Below the pieces are notes generated by a model, which was given only the letters and a program-made list of their open reading frames with translations, had not been told where the DNA came from and made no database searches. The position numbers and the translations under genes are program-made. Positions 29,313 through 39,791 of a DNA stretch of 64,000 nucleotides are shown here, piece after piece (position 1 is the first letter of the stretch; each line of letters opens with the position of its first letter). The DNA lies in the NCBI GenBank assembly GCA_012221805.1, contig CP015195.1:1659771-1723770 (forward strand), in the 5' to 3' direction. The stretch comes from Pasteurellaceae bacterium RH1A (lineage in GTDB: Bacteria; Pseudomonadota; Gammaproteobacteria; Enterobacterales; Pasteurellaceae).

Positions 29313-31964
29313 ATGAGTGAACATTACAGCGCCATGCGCAGCAACATCCACATGCTGGGGGATTTTTTAGGCGAAACCATTCGTGAAGCCCAGGGCAGTG
29401 ACATTTTAGACCTGATTGAAAACATCCGCCAACTTTCCCGGGCCTCCCGTGAGGGCGATGAAGCTGCCCGTGAAAAGCTCCTAGGTATCCTGGCCAATAT
29501 TTCTACTGAAAACGTTATTCCTGTCGCCCGGGCCTTTAGCCAATTTCTCAACCTGACCAATATTGCCGAGCAATACCAAACCATCTCTCGCCATACCCAA
29601 GACACCGCCCTCAACGGCCGCTCCCTAGGCGATCTCTTTGCCCGCCTTAAAGATCAAAATGTGCCTGTGCAAAAGGTTTTGGAAACGGTAGATCGGCTCT
29701 TGGTCGATTTGGTGCTGACTGCCCACCCAACCGAGGTGACCCGCCGCTCTCTAGTCAATAAACACGTGGAAATCAACAAATGCCTGAGCCGCCTGGAGCA
29801 TGATGATCTGACCGAGGCTGAGACCACCAAATTTAAACGTCGTTTAATGCAGCTTATTGCCCTGGCCTGGCATACCAATGAAATCCGCACCCAACGCCCA
29901 AGCCCAGTGGATGAAGCCAAGTGGGGCATGGCCGTGATTGAAAACAGCCTCTGGAAGGCCGTGCCAGATTTCTGCCGCCAGCTCAATTTCCACCTAGAGA
30001 AAAACTTTGGCGTCCAGCACCCAGTTGGCCTGGCCCCTGTGCGTTTTTCCTCCTGGATGGGGGGCGACCGTGATGGCAACCCTTTCGTAACAGCCCAAAC
30101 CACCCGCCAAGTCTTAAATATGAACCGCTGGAAGGCAGCTGAGCTCTTTTTAAACGACATCAAATACCTGGCTGATGAACTCTCTGTCGCCCAATGCACG
30201 CCCGAATTTCGGGCCAAATATGGCGATCACCTAGAGCCTTATCGAGCGGTGATTAAGGATTTACGGGCCAAACTGATCAAAACCGAAGCCTACTATGCCG
30301 AACTCTTGGAAGGCAAGCCGCTGACCATTAAGGCGGATGAAATCCTAAGTTCAGATGAGCAACTCTGGGAGCCACTCTATGATTGCTACCAGTCCCTCCA
30401 GGCCTGTGGTATGCGGATCATTGCCAATGGTGGTCTATTAGACTGCCTCCGCCGTGTGCGTTGCTTTGGCCTGGGCCTCTCCCGCCTGGATATTCGTCAA
30501 GAAAGCACCCGCCACCAAATGGCCATTGCAGAAATCACCCGCTACATCGGCCTGGGCGACTATTCCCAGTGGACAGAGGACGACAAACAAGCCTTCTTGG
30601 TGCGGGAACTTAGCTCTCGCCGCCCGCTTGTGCCGACCAACTGGTCGCCAAGCCCAGAAACCCAGGAAATTTTGGACACCTGCAAGGTGGTGGCCGAACA
30701 GCCTGAGGGCGTGATCTCTGCCTATGTGATCTCTATGGCCCGTGAGGCTTCGGATGTGTTAGCGGTTCATTTGTTACTTAAAGAAGCTGGCTGCAAACAG
30801 GCCATTCCTGTTGCCCCGCTGTTTGAAACCTTGGACGACCTGGATCGCAGCGAAAAAGTGATGACCGATCTCTTTAATATCGGCTGGTACCGTGGTGTTA
30901 TTAACAACCGCCAGATGGTCATGATCGGCTATTCAGATTCAGCCAAGGATGCCGGTATGTTCGCCGCCTCCTGGGCCCAATACCGTGCCCAAGAAGCCCT
31001 GGTCAATCTCTGTGAGAAATTCAATATTGAACTCACCCTCTTCCACGGCCGGGGCGGCACCATCGGCCGGGGCGGTGCACCGGCCCATGCCGCCCTGCTT
31101 TCTCAACCACCGAGATCACTGAAAAACGGCCTACGGGTAACCGAACAGGGCGAAATGATCCGCTTTAAACTGGGCCTGCCAGCGGTGGCTGTGGAAAGCC
31201 TGGATCTTTACGCCAGTGCCATTTTAGAGGCCAACATCTTCCCACCACCGGTGCCAAAAGCAGAATGGCGGGCCGTTATGGACAAGGGTTCTGACATTTC
31301 TTGTGACATCTACCGCCAAATCGTGCGGGGCGAGCCGGACTTTGTGCCTTATTTCCGTTCAGCCACACCTGAATTAGAGCTGTCCAAACTGCCTCTAGGT
31401 TCACGCCCGGCCAAACGTAATCCAAATGGTGGCGTGGAAAGCCTGCGGGCCATTCCTTGGATCTTCGCCTGGATGCAGAACCGCCTGATGCTGCCTGCCT
31501 GGCTAGGGGCTGGGGCGGCTCTACGCCAGTTAATGGAACAGGGCGATGAGGCCACTCTCAAGGCTATGAGCAACCAATGGCCGTTTTTCTCCACCCGAAT
31601 TGGCATGTTAGAAATGGTCTTTAGTAAGGCCGACCTCTGGCTGGCCGAGCATTACGATCAACGCCTGGTCGCACCAAACCTCCACCGCCTGGGGGCAGCG
31701 CTACGCAACCAGCTCAAGGCTGACATTGAAACTGTCCTCTCACTGGCCCATACCCAGGAGCAGGAAAATAAACTCATGGCCGATCTACCTTGGATTGCCG
31801 AATCCATCGCCCTACGCAATGTTTACACCGACCCGCTCAACCTCTTACAAGTTGAGTTACTCCACCGCTTACGGGCCCAGGGGGAAAACCCAGATCCCGT
31901 GCTAGAACAGGCCTTGATGATTACCATCACAGGGATTGCAGCAGGCATGCGGAATACGGGTTAG
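29313..31964 (+). CDS. ppc: Phosphoenolpyruvate carboxylase
   Basis: Ppc carboxylates PEP to oxaloacetate, the anaplerotic entry that also feeds fermentative succinate. The 883-residue length equals the E. coli enzyme. The catalytic motifs [14 protein letters not shown] (His near residue 140) and [19 protein letters not shown], the lysine region [19 protein letters not shown], and the terminal [12 protein letters not shown] are present. The gene stands alone with a 159-bp 5' gap after the htpX terminator, and ends before a paired uptake-signal hairpin. Confidence 0.97.
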   Translation: MSEHYSAMRSNIHMLGDFLGETIREAQGSDILDLIENIRQLSRASREGDEAAREKLLGILANISTENVIPVARAFSQFLNLTNIAEQYQTISRHTQDTALNGRSLGDLFARLKDQNVPVQKVLETVDRLLVDLVLTAHPTEVTRRSLVNKHVEINKCLSRLEHDDLTEAETTKFKRRLMQLIALAWHTNEIRTQRPSPVDEAKWGMAVIENSLWKAVPDFCRQLNFHLEKNFGVQHPVGLAPVRFSSWMGGDRDGNPFVTAQTTRQVLNMNRWKAAELFLNDIKYLADELSVAQCTPEFRAKYGDHLEPYRAVIKDLRAKLIKTEAYYAELLEGKPLTIKADEILSSDEQLWEPLYDCYQSLQACGMRIIANGGLLDCLRRVRCFGLGLSRLDIRQESTRHQMAIAEITRYIGLGDYSQWTEDDKQAFLVRELSSRRPLVPTNWSPSPETQEILDTCKVVAEQPEGVISAYVISMAREASDVLAVHLLLKEAGCKQAIPVAPLFETLDDLDRSEKVMTDLFNIGWYRGVINNRQMVMIGYSDSAKDAGMFAASWAQYRAQEALVNLCEKFNIELTLFHGRGGTIGRGGAPAHAALLSQPPRSLKNGLRVTEQGEMIRFKLGLPAVAVESLDLYASAILEANIFPPPVPKAEWRAVMDKGSDISCDIYRQIVRGEPDFVPYFRSATPELELSKLPLGSRPAKRNPNGGVESLRAIPWIFAWMQNRLMLPAWLGAGAALRQLMEQGDEATLKAMSNQWPFFSTRIGMLEMVFSKADLWLAEHYDQRLVAPNLHRLGAALRNQLKADIETVLSLAHTQEQENKLMADLPWIAESIALRNVYTDPLNLLQVELLHRLRAQGENPDPVLEQALMITITGIAAGMRNTG

Positions 31965-31976
31965 CCTGCCTTATGT

Positions 31977-32021
31977 CAAGCGGGAAAGATTTGCAATATT
32001 TTTGCAAATTTCTCCCGCTTG
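31977..32021. terminator. Paired uptake-signal hairpin after ppc
   Basis: CAAGCGGGA..GATTTGCAA pairs with TTTGCAAAT..TCCCGCTTG, a long near-perfect stem. It lies between convergent ppc and the AAA ATPase gene and can serve both. Confidence 0.75.
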
Positions 32022-32026
32022 CTCTC

Positions 32027-33250
32027 TTATATCATCCACACTGGCAGGGCGACCAAGTTCTCTGCCAGCCATAATTTTTTTGGGTACTGGTTGATAATCA
32101 CGCCATTGCCCAGCTGAATTTCATCGGCAGGCAAATTCTCCCGCAAAAGATCAAAGGCTTTGGCCATTTTCTTATCGGGGCTGGCCGTGGTTTTAATCTC
32201 TACAGGATAAAGCTTGCGATCATACTCGATCAGCAAGTCAATTTCTTTTTGATTGGTGTCCCGATAGAAATAAAGCGGCGGTTCTAGCCCCTTGTTATAA
32301 AAGGATTTAATGATTTCGCTGACCACAAAGGTTTCAAAAAACTGGCCGCTCTTGGCTCCTTGTTGGATGGTTTCAGGGGTTAGCCATTTGGTCAGCCAGG
32401 CCATCAATCCTGTGTCTAACATATAGACCTTGGGCGTTTTAATGGCTCGTTTTAAGTGGTTGTGATGGTAGGGCTTGAGCAAGTAGATAATGCCCGAGGT
32501 TTCTAAAATAGCCGTCCAGCGTTTAATGGTATCCACCGCCACGCCGACCTCTTGTGCCACATTACTGTAGTTAAGCAGCTCGCCACTACGGGCGGCCAGG
32601 GCCACCATAAAACGGGTAAAATCCGTGATACTGCTGATATTGGTTAAAGAGCGCACATCTCGCTCAATATAGGTGGAAACATAGGAGGCATAATAGACCT
32701 CCCAATTCATTTCCTGCTGATAAAGGCGGGGCATATAGCCCTGGTGGATGATTTGCCAAATGTTTTCTACGGGTTTAGCTTGTTTTTCCCGGGCATTGAT
32801 ATAGTCTAGGTGCGGCACGAAGGGCTGGTGGAAGTCCAGCTGCTGAATTTCCCGCAGGGAAAAGCCCTGTAATTTTAAGACGGCCACCCTGCCAGCCAGG
32901 CTTTCGGTCACATTTTGCATCAACTCAAAGGCTTGCGAACCTGATAGCAAGAAAAGCCCCGACGCCTTTTGCTGGTCAATGGCTAGTTTTAGGCTGGAAA
33001 AAAGCTCTGGCACATATTGCACCTCATCTAAAATCAACTTACCTGAATGGTTAAGCATAAAGAGAGTGAGATCATTGCGGGCTTGTGCCAACAAAATTGG
33101 ATCATCAAAAGTGACATATTGGTAGTCTTGCCCAATATATTGCAAAAGTGTGGATTTCCCCACCTGCCGAGGGCCTGTCACTAAAATGGCTGGGAATTGT
33201 TTAATCAGTGCCTCAACAAGAGGCTGCATTTGGCGAGTGTAGATTTTCAT
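32027..33250 (-). CDS. AAA ATPase with DUF4143 domain
   Basis: The 407-residue protein has Walker A GPRQVGKST (residues 26-34), Walker B KLILDEVQYVPELF and sensor-1-like LFLLSGSQAFELM in an AAA_14 domain. A winged-helix part (NVAQEVGVAVDTIKRWTAIL) and a C-terminal DUF4143 nuclease-like fold (PLYFYRDTNQKEIDLLIEYD, YPVEIKTTAS) follow. The D..(x)..EIK pattern resembles a PD-(D/E)XK nuclease site. The function of this widespread, mobile-looking family is unknown. Two 33-bp palindromes directly upstream suggest autoregulation or a replication/mobility role. Confidence 0.88.
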   Translation of the reverse strand: MKIYTRQMQPLVEALIKQFPAILVTGPRQVGKSTLLQYIGQDYQYVTFDDPILLAQARNDLTLFMLNHSGKLILDEVQYVPELFSSLKLAIDQQKASGLFLLSGSQAFELMQNVTESLAGRVAVLKLQGFSLREIQQLDFHQPFVPHLDYINAREKQAKPVENIWQIIHQGYMPRLYQQEMNWEVYYASYVSTYIERDVRSLTNISSITDFTRFMVALAARSGELLNYSNVAQEVGVAVDTIKRWTAILETSGIIYLLKPYHHNHLKRAIKTPKVYMLDTGLMAWLTKWLTPETIQQGAKSGQFFETFVVSEIIKSFYNKGLEPPLYFYRDTNQKEIDLLIEYDRKLYPVEIKTTASPDKKMAKAFDLLRENLPADEIQLGNGVIINQYPKKLWLAENLVALPVWMI

Positions 33251-33258
33251 GGTTTTTT

Positions 33259-33353
33259 AGTTCAATTTACGATACTATCGTAAATTAAACTAGAAATATG
33301 GCAAGAAGTAAAGAAAATTAAGTTTAATTTACGACAGTATCGTAAATTAAACT
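33259..33353. repeat. Twin 33-bp palindromes upstream of DUF4143 ATPase gene
   Basis: Copy 1 (33259-33291) and copy 2 (33321-33353) each contain the core TTTACGA..(ACTA or CAGTA)..TCGTAAA within AGTT(C/T)AATTTACGA..TCGTAAATTAAACT. They are direct repeats of one palindrome, separated by 29 bp. Copy 1 starts 9 bp upstream of the ATPase start codon, where a bound protein would block transcription or translation. Confidence 0.85.
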
Positions 33354-33507
33354 GAATTTCTCTTTCTTCACATCAACAAGCGGCTAAATTTGCCCGATTT
33401 TTTGCAAACCGCTATCAGCTAAAAAACCGCCCACATAAAAACCTCTGACAATATTTACAGAAATTTGCTAAAATCACACCGCTTGTTTTTTAATAAACTA
33501 AGGAAAA

Positions 33508-34806
33508 ATGATGACTACTATGAATATTGTATTATCCAACCAAGCGGCAGCCGAGGTTTGGGGAAAAAATGCCCTGATTTCTTTTGATGCTTCTACTGTG
33601 ACTATTCACCTAGGCAAAAATCGCCTAGAAAGCATTCAAAAGGCGGCTCGCAAGATCAAAAACCAAGGCTTGCTGAATGTGGCCTTGTCTGGCCAAGGCT
33701 GGGGCTTGGAGGAATGTTGGGCCTTCCAACTGGGCTTTACCACCGTGCGCCACAATGGCCAAATCCACTTCCCTGATTTGGGGGCCGATCAAGCTGAATT
33801 TGATGCCCGCCTGGAATGCACCAGCTTTACCCGCGGCCTTATCAACGAGCCTTCTGAAAGCTTAACCCCTGAAGCCCTGGCCCATCGTGCCGCAGAATTT
33901 ATCCTCCACCAGGCCGATAAATTTGCTGGCAAGGGCAAGGTGGCCTTTGAGATTGTGGCCCGTGAAGCCTTGAAAGAACGTGGCTACAACGGTATTTGGA
34001 CGGTGGGCAAGGGTTCGGCTAACTCGCCTGCCATGCTGCAATTAGACTATAACCCAACGGGCAACCCTGATGCGCCAGTGCTGGCCTGCTTGGTGGGCAA
34101 GGGCATTACCTTTGATACGGGCGGCTACAGCCTCAAGTCCAGCGCTAATATGGAAACCATGCGGGCTGATATGGGTGGCGCGGCCTTAGTAACAGGTGCC
34201 CTGGGCTTTGCCATTGCCCGTGGCCTCAAGCAACGGGTCAAGCTCTATTTATGCTGCGCAGAAAATATGGTCAGCAGCCGTGCCTTCAAATTGGGCGACA
34301 TCATCACCTACCGCAATGGCGTGACGGCAGAAGTACTCAATACGGATGCAGAAGGCCGTTTGGTCTTGGCCGATGGTTTGATTGATGCCGACAAGCAAAA
34401 ACCACAATTTATCATCGATTGTGCCACCCTAACTGGTGCGGCCAAAATGGCCGTGGGCAACGACTACCACTCTGCCCTGTCTATGGACGATGGCCTGATT
34501 GCCGATCTTTTCCAAGCCGCTAAGCAAGAAAACGAGCCTTTCTGGCGCCTACCTTTTGCAGAGCTTCACCGTGGCCAAATCAGCACGCAATTTGCCGACA
34601 TCGCCAACACCGGCACCGTGCCAGTGGGCGCAGGCGCCAGCACAGCAACGGCCTTCTTGTCCTACTTTGTGGAAAACTACCAGGAAAACTGGCTGCATAT
34701 CGACTGCTCGGCCACCTTTATGAAGTCGGCCAACGCTAGCTTTGCCGTGGGTGCAACAGGCTTGGGCGTTAGAACCTTGGCTAATTTGTTGATTGCCAAG
34801 TCGTAA
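33508..34806 (+). CDS. pepB: Peptidase B (M17 aminopeptidase)
   Basis: The 432-residue metalloaminopeptidase of the leucyl aminopeptidase family removes acidic and other N-terminal residues from peptides in the cytosol. Metal- and active-site motifs are present: [31 protein letters not shown] and the family signature [16 protein letters not shown]. The N-terminal domain is the shorter PepB type. The start MMTTMNIVL follows AAGGAAAA. A single family A repeat arm lies 19 bp after the stop. Confidence 0.93.
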   Translation: MMTTMNIVLSNQAAAEVWGKNALISFDASTVTIHLGKNRLESIQKAARKIKNQGLLNVALSGQGWGLEECWAFQLGFTTVRHNGQIHFPDLGADQAEFDARLECTSFTRGLINEPSESLTPEALAHRAAEFILHQADKFAGKGKVAFEIVAREALKERGYNGIWTVGKGSANSPAMLQLDYNPTGNPDAPVLACLVGKGITFDTGGYSLKSSANMETMRADMGGAALVTGALGFAIARGLKQRVKLYLCCAENMVSSRAFKLGDIITYRNGVTAEVLNTDAEGRLVLADGLIDADKQKPQFIIDCATLTGAAKMAVGNDYHSALSMDDGLIADLFQAAKQENEPFWRLPFAELHRGQISTQFADIANTGTVPVGAGASTATAFLSYFVENYQENWLHIDCSATFMKSANASFAVGATGLGVRTLANLLIAKS

Positions 34807-34996
34807 TCCAACACAAAATCTAAGGATAGCGCCAGCCTCTAGGCTGGTGCTTGCAATATAGTACTCAAGCAAGGACACTTGCACAAAACGGTTGCTGAGC
34901 TTGTCGAAGCATAAGTTTTGTGCGAGTGTGTTTACTATAGAATTGCGAAATTTCCCCTATTTTCAACCGCTTGCATTCTTGATTTAAGGAGAATCC
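34807..34996. repeat. Gap with single-arm family A repeat and a second inverted repeat
   Basis: GATAGCGCCAGCCTCTAGGC.. at 34825-34850 is one arm of family A without a partner. Downstream, ACACTTGCACAAAAC (34875-34889) and GTTTTGTGCGAGTGT (34915-34929) form an imperfect long stem around TGAGCTTGTCGAAGC. The lysO promoter must lie in the last 65 bp; ribosome site AAGGAG is at 34986-34991. Confidence 0.75.
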
Positions 34997-35905
34997 ATGC
35001 TTTTTGGCTTGTCCATTGTTTTTATTCCGCTTTTTTTGGGCTACCTATTTAAAACCAACCAGCGTCACATTCTCGATCTGACCAATAAAATCACCACCTA
35101 CTGCCTCTATCTTATCCTGTTGGCCATGGGGATTTCCCTGGGGCAACTAGACGACCTGGCCAGCAAACTGCCGCAAATTGGCTATACGGCTCTTGTTATG
35201 ACGGTGATTATTCATTTATGTAATATAGGCGGGCTAATGCTCTTTGATAAGGCCAGCCCTCTCCTGCTAAAAAAGGCTGAAAATGAGGCTATGCCCTCTC
35301 GGCTCAAGCAGCTTATGGAATCGCTCAAGCTCTGTGCCACCACAGTGCTGGGCGGGGTGATTGGCTATGTGACCAAGGGCCTGATTGATTTCCCCCTACA
35401 CGGCAGCACCTATGTTTTAGTGGTGATGATTTTCTGTGTGGGCATTCAGCTGAGAAACAGCGGCATTCCACTGCGGGAGGTTTTTCTGAATAAACGAGGA
35501 ATTTTGACCTCACTGGTCTTTATGGCCAGTAGTTTGATTGGCGGGCTTATTACCGCCTTGTGTGTGGGCATGCCCATTATGAAGGGCCTGGCCTTTGCGG
35601 CAGGTTTTGGTTGGTATTCCCTTTCCAGCGTGCTGATCAACGATGCCTGGGGAGCGATGGATGGCAGTATCGCCTTCTTTAACGACCTTTCTCGGGAAAT
35701 CTTCTGCCTCTTTAGCATTCCTTTTTTTATGCGGGCTTTTCCGTCCACCGCTGTTGGCCTAGGTGGCGCAACCGCCTTAGACTGTACTCTGCCTATAATC
35801 CAAAAGGCAGGCGGCATTCAGGTTGTGCCATTGGCCATTAGTTTTGGTTTTATTGTTAATATTGTGGCACCACTCTTACTGGCGCTTTTTATTGGGTTGG
35901 CTTAA
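34997..35905 (+). CDS. lysO: Lysine exporter LysO-like (DUF340)
   Basis: The 302-residue membrane protein has about eight hydrophobic segments and matches the YbjE/LysO architecture. The N-terminal part is MLFGLSIVFIPLFLGYLF with LYLILLAMGISLGQLDDLAS. The C-terminal DUF340 half has GFGWYSLSSVLINDAWGAMD and FNDLSREIFCLFSIPFFMR. LysO exports L-lysine and the toxic analogue thialysine. A strong terminator follows. No lysine riboswitch is recognisable in the short leader. Confidence 0.88.
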   Translation: MLFGLSIVFIPLFLGYLFKTNQRHILDLTNKITTYCLYLILLAMGISLGQLDDLASKLPQIGYTALVMTVIIHLCNIGGLMLFDKASPLLLKKAENEAMPSRLKQLMESLKLCATTVLGGVIGYVTKGLIDFPLHGSTYVLVVMIFCVGIQLRNSGIPLREVFLNKRGILTSLVFMASSLIGGLITALCVGMPIMKGLAFAAGFGWYSLSSVLINDAWGAMDGSIAFFNDLSREIFCLFSIPFFMRAFPSTAVGLGGATALDCTLPIIQKAGGIQVVPLAISFGFIVNIVAPLLLALFIGLA

Positions 35906-35910
35906 AAAGA

Positions 35911-35947
35911 AAACCACTTTCTTAAACATAAGAAAGTGGTTTTTTTA
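35911..35947. terminator. Terminator between lysO and nagA
   Basis: The 14-bp stem AAACCACTTTCTTA / TAAGAAAGTGGTTT with an AACA loop has a T run after it and an A run before it. It is usable from both sides. Confidence 0.9.
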
Positions 35948-35961
35948 GCTTGTTTCAATGC

Positions 35962-37104
35962 TTAATTAGCCTTCCACTCGCCATTTACGGCCGTGCCTAA
36001 GACCTCAAATTGATGGGTAAAGGCAGTTAGGTTAGCAATTTTGCCAACTTCGATGGAACCTAGTTTATCGTCCACCTTAATGGCCTTGGCTGGGTAAAGG
36101 TTGCACATTCTGAGGATTTCATCCAGTGGAATATCAGTGTTATGCACCATATTACGGATGGATTCAATCATGGTCACCGCAGCCCCGCCGAGTGAGCCAA
36201 ATTCATCATAGCACTTGCCATCTTTTACCGTAACTTTCTTGCCGACAAAGATAAAGGAGTCAATGTCTGCCCCGGCGGCTGCCACGGCATCGGTTACGAT
36301 AACTAATTTATCTCCCTTGGCCTTTTTGGCAATACGCACATTGGCCCAGTTTACATGAAGGCCATCAACAATAATGCCGGCGTAAATATCACTGTCTAAG
36401 ACTGCCCCAACCACACCTGGGTCACGGCCTGAGCTGATTGGCGACATGGCATTATGCAGGTGGGTGGCAAAGCCCATACCCTCTTGAATGCGTTGGGTGG
36501 CTTGTTCATAGGTGGCATTAGAGTGGCCCAGGGACACCAAAATTCCTGCCTGATTAAAGCGTGCAATATGATTGGCGGTTGGGTTTTCAGCTGCAACGGT
36601 GATCTTGGTGATCACATCGCCATTTTCACAGAGGAAATTCAACATTTCAGGGCTGATTTCACGAATATATTCAGGGCGGTGCACCCCTTTTTTGGCCACA
36701 CTGATAAAAGGCCCTTCAATGTGCAAGCCCAGAGCTTGGTTCTTATATTTGCCCAGGTATTCACGCATAACATGAACGGCCTGCTTAATGCCTTCATCAG
36801 GCGCGGTAATAAAGGTTGGCAGGTAGCTGGTTGTGCCTGACTTGAGATTGGTTTCCTGCATGATCTCAAGGGTTTTGACCGTAGTATCTTCGTTATACAT
36901 AACGCCACCACAACCATTGAGCTGCAAGTCGATAAAGCCTGCGGTGAGATTGGCTCCTTTTAGGTCGATCTTAGGAAGGCTTGCTGGCAAGTCACTTTCT
37001 AAAACAAGCCCATCAATTTTATCATCTTTGACCACAAGGGCGTGTTGATAAAGCACGTCTTGGCCTGTATAAATAACCGCATTGGTTAAGGCATAATGGT
37101 TCAT
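35962..37104 (-). CDS. nagA: N-acetylglucosamine-6-phosphate deacetylase
   Basis: NagA removes acetate from GlcNAc-6-P, giving GlcN-6-P for NagB. The 380-residue amidohydrolase has GFIDLQLNGCGGVMYNEDT, metal-site LHIEGPFISVAKKGVH, SLGHSNATYEQA, ATHLHNAMSPISSGRDPG and VTDAVAAAGAD. It starts 9 bp after nagB ends, so nagB-nagA form one operon. A CRP site lies upstream of nagB. Confidence 0.96.
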   Translation of the reverse strand: MNHYALTNAVIYTGQDVLYQHALVVKDDKIDGLVLESDLPASLPKIDLKGANLTAGFIDLQLNGCGGVMYNEDTTVKTLEIMQETNLKSGTTSYLPTFITAPDEGIKQAVHVMREYLGKYKNQALGLHIEGPFISVAKKGVHRPEYIREISPEMLNFLCENGDVITKITVAAENPTANHIARFNQAGILVSLGHSNATYEQATQRIQEGMGFATHLHNAMSPISSGRDPGVVGAVLDSDIYAGIIVDGLHVNWANVRIAKKAKGDKLVIVTDAVAAAGADIDSFIFVGKKVTVKDGKCYDEFGSLGGAAVTMIESIRNMVHNTDIPLDEILRMCNLYPAKAIKVDDKLGSIEVGKIANLTAFTHQFEVLGTAVNGEWKAN

Positions 37105-37113
37105 CTTTCCCCC

Positions 37114-37908
37114 TTAACGTGCCACGTTACATTCTAACTGTTTGAAATATTTGACGGTTTTAACCTTTAATTCCTGAGTGGCTGGTTCATCGCAAACTAC
37201 AATAGCACGGCGGTGAAGTTGAAGGGCTGTGACTGTCCATAAATGGTTTACAGAGCCTTCCACACAAGCCTGTAAAGCTAGTGCCTTGTTATGGCCAGTA
37301 ATCAAAATCATCACTTCTTCCGCATCAAGCAAGGTGCCCACGCCCACCGTAAGGGCAAATTTTGGCACTTGATTAACATCATCGTTAAAGAAGCGGGAGT
37401 TAGCAATCAGGGTATCTTCAGTTAGGGTTTTGATACGGGTGCGGGAGCTTAAAGAGGAAGCTGGCTCATTAAAGGCAATATGGCCATCCACACCAACACC
37501 GCCCATAAAGAGGTGAATTTTGCCGTAAGAGCGGATCTTTTCTTCATATTGCTGGCATTCTAGATCGACATCTTCGGCCATACCGTTGAGGATATTAACG
37601 TTTTCAGGCTGAATATCCACATGGTTAAAGAAGTTTTCAAACATGAAACGGTAGTAGCTTTGCGGGTGCTCTTTTGGCAGGCCAACATATTCGTCCATAT
37701 TAAAGGTGACAACGTGCTTGAAGCTGACCTCGCCCGCCTTATAGAGCTTGATTAACTCCTCATAAGTTTTGAGCGGCGTACCACCTGTCGGCAGGCCTAG
37801 AACAAAGGGCTTGTCTGCCGTTGGTTTGAAGGCATTAATTCGCTCAACAATATGACGAGCGGCCCATTGGCTCACATCTTTAGCAGTATCTAACGGAACT
37901 AAACGCAT
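37114..37908 (-). CDS. nagB: Glucosamine-6-phosphate deaminase
   Basis: NagB converts GlcN-6-P to fructose-6-P and ammonia. The 264-residue protein has [59 protein letters not shown] and the C-terminal [17 protein letters not shown]. It is the first gene of nagBA. The leader carries a consensus CRP site (37997-38012), which fits control by catabolite repression; no NagC site was identified. Confidence 0.96.
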   Translation of the reverse strand: MRLVPLDTAKDVSQWAARHIVERINAFKPTADKPFVLGLPTGGTPLKTYEELIKLYKAGEVSFKHVVTFNMDEYVGLPKEHPQSYYRFMFENFFNHVDIQPENVNILNGMAEDVDLECQQYEEKIRSYGKIHLFMGGVGVDGHIAFNEPASSLSSRTRIKTLTEDTLIANSRFFNDDVNQVPKFALTVGVGTLLDAEEVMILITGHNKALALQACVEGSVNHLWTVTALQLHRRAIVVCDEPATQELKVKTVKYFKQLECNVAR

Positions 37909-37996
37909 AGGATTCTCCTTATAATTTTGAAAATTTACTTCACTTTTAAATATTATAATGATTTTTATGCTTCATTTGTATTTTTTTTCGATGAAA

Positions 37997-38012
37997 TGTG
38001 ATGTAAATCACA
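37997..38012 (-). promoter_or_regulatory. CRP site upstream of nagBA
   Basis: TGTGATGTAAATCACA has both perfect CRP half-sites (TGTGA-N6-TCACA). It lies about 89 bp before the nagB start and just beyond the recN stop codon. Confidence 0.8.
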
Positions 38013-38017
38013 AAATA

Positions 38018-39697
38018 CTAATCCTGTTGAGCTAAGAGTAACATTTCTTGAGCGTTGGCCTTGACGGCTTCAGTAATTTTGCTCCCTCCCAGCAGACGAG
38101 CCAGGGCAGTTACTCTCTCCTCTTGGCTTAAAAGGCTCATTTGGGTTTCAGTTTGGTTGTCCTCCACTCGTTTTTGCACATTAAAATGCTGGTGGCCGTA
38201 GCTGGCGACTTGTGGCAGGTGGGTAACGCATAGCACCTGGCATTTTTTGCCCAATTTCCGTAGGAGCTTGCCCACTTCTGTTGCAGCGGCTCCGCTGATG
38301 CCTACATCTACCTCGTCAAAAATAATGGTTGGTGTGGAACGTTTATTGGCAGTTAGGACTTGAACCGCCAAGGAAATACGGGACAACTCCCCGCCTGAGG
38401 CAATTTTGGCCAGGGGTTGAGCCTGTTGGCCTAGATTGCTGCGCAGGTTAAATTCCACAAAATCAGCCCCATTGGCACTGAGTTTTTGCGGGTTGTGCTG
38501 GACATCAATAAAGAACTCGCCATTTTCCATGGCCAGATGCTTGATTTGCTTGGTCACTAATTGAGACAGCTTCTGCCCGGCCTCTACCCGTTTTTGGTGG
38601 ATTTCTTGGGCCAGTTCACTGCAAGCTGCAAAGGCTTGTTTTTCATCTGCTATTAACTGCTCTTCACTGTCGGCAAAATCCAACATTTTTTGCAGCTCGG
38701 CCTTGAGGCTTAAGTGATGTTTCCACAAATCTTCTGGGCTAACGCTGTGCTTGCGAGCCAGTTGCAAGGCCTGGCTGAGGCGATGGTCAATCTCACTTAA
38801 GAGTTCAGGGTCTTGCTCAATTCTATCGGCCAAGGACTGCACTTCAGAACTGGCCTCTTGAACCTGAATCAGGGCTTCATTGAGCATTTCCTGGGCAGTT
38901 TGGTAGGCAGGATCGACCTCTGCTAAATCATCCAGATAGCGAATAGCCCGATAGAGCATGGAGTCAATATTGGCTTCATCATCGCTAAGTAAATTCAGGG
39001 CCGATTGGGACAGCTCCAAAAGTTGTTCGGCATTGGCCAAGCGGCTTTGGGTTTCCTCCAGCTCCTCAAATTCGCCTTTTTTGATGGCAAATTCGTCTAA
39101 TTCTTCCACTTGATATTGCAAAAGCTGCTTGCGGGCTTCGTTTTCTTTTAGGCGTTGCTGGTAGGAATTGACCTCTTGATGGAGCTTACGCCAGGCCCCA
39201 TACTGTTGGGCCATCTTGCCCAAAAGCCCATGCAAATTGGCATAGTTATCGACAATTTCTAGCTGGTATTCGCTTTTAAGCAGGAGTTGAGGGGCGTGTT
39301 GGCCATTGAGGTGGATAAGATACTGGCCCAGCTCCCGCAGTTGGGAAATGGGCAAGGGAGTGTTATTGACAAAGGCCTTGGAGCGCCCGTCAAGGTTGAT
39401 CATACGGCGAATAAGGCATTCTTGGGGATTGTCTTCATCCAATAATTCGTGCTCCTTGAGCCAGAGATAGGCTGGACTATCGGGCTGCATACTGAAGCTG
39501 GCACTGATGTCGGCCTTGTCAGCCCCATTGCGGATCATGCCCGTTTCAGAACGGTAGCCAATGCAGAGGCCAAGGGCATCAATCCCGATAGATTTGCCCG
39601 CCCCGGTTTCGCCTGTAATAACCGACATACCGTCTTGCAGGTCTAAATTTAAGTGGCGGACGATGGCAAAATTATTGATGGTAAGTTGTGTAAGCAT
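38018..39697 (-). CDS. recN: DNA repair protein RecN
   Basis: RecN is an SMC-like ATPase acting in double-strand-break repair. The 559-residue protein has Walker A GETGAGKS (residues 29-36), a long coiled coil between about residues 150 and 370, an ABC signature KIASGGELSRISLAVQ, and Walker B TPTIIFDEVDVGISG. Two LexA-box-like sites (39714-39729 and 39744-39759) lie directly upstream, as in SOS-controlled recN of E. coli. Confidence 0.96.
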   Translation of the reverse strand: MLTQLTINNFAIVRHLNLDLQDGMSVITGETGAGKSIGIDALGLCIGYRSETGMIRNGADKADISASFSMQPDSPAYLWLKEHELLDEDNPQECLIRRMINLDGRSKAFVNNTPLPISQLRELGQYLIHLNGQHAPQLLLKSEYQLEIVDNYANLHGLLGKMAQQYGAWRKLHQEVNSYQQRLKENEARKQLLQYQVEELDEFAIKKGEFEELEETQSRLANAEQLLELSQSALNLLSDDEANIDSMLYRAIRYLDDLAEVDPAYQTAQEMLNEALIQVQEASSEVQSLADRIEQDPELLSEIDHRLSQALQLARKHSVSPEDLWKHHLSLKAELQKMLDFADSEEQLIADEKQAFAACSELAQEIHQKRVEAGQKLSQLVTKQIKHLAMENGEFFIDVQHNPQKLSANGADFVEFNLRSNLGQQAQPLAKIASGGELSRISLAVQVLTANKRSTPTIIFDEVDVGISGAAATEVGKLLRKLGKKCQVLCVTHLPQVASYGHQHFNVQKRVEDNQTETQMSLLSQEERVTALARLLGGSKITEAVKANAQEMLLLAQQD

Positions 39698-39713
39698 AGA
39701 AACCCCAAATTCA

Positions 39714-39759
39714 CTGTATGTAAATATAGTGAATATATTATTACTGTTTATTAAAACAG
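39714..39759 (-). promoter_or_regulatory. Two LexA boxes upstream of recN
   Basis: CTGTTTATTAAAACAG (39744-39759) is a perfect CTGT-N8-ACAG box. CTGTATGTAAATATAG (39714-39729) differs at one core base. The pair is spaced 30 bp apart (three helical turns), beside the recN start. Confidence 0.82.
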
Positions 39760-39791
39760 TAAAGAGGGATTTGCAAATTTTTTGCGATTTT

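Noticed and set aside
34930..34996. Possible lysine riboswitch before lysO
   Set aside because: The gap after the repeats is about 65 bp, too short for a lysine riboswitch, and no conserved elements were seen.
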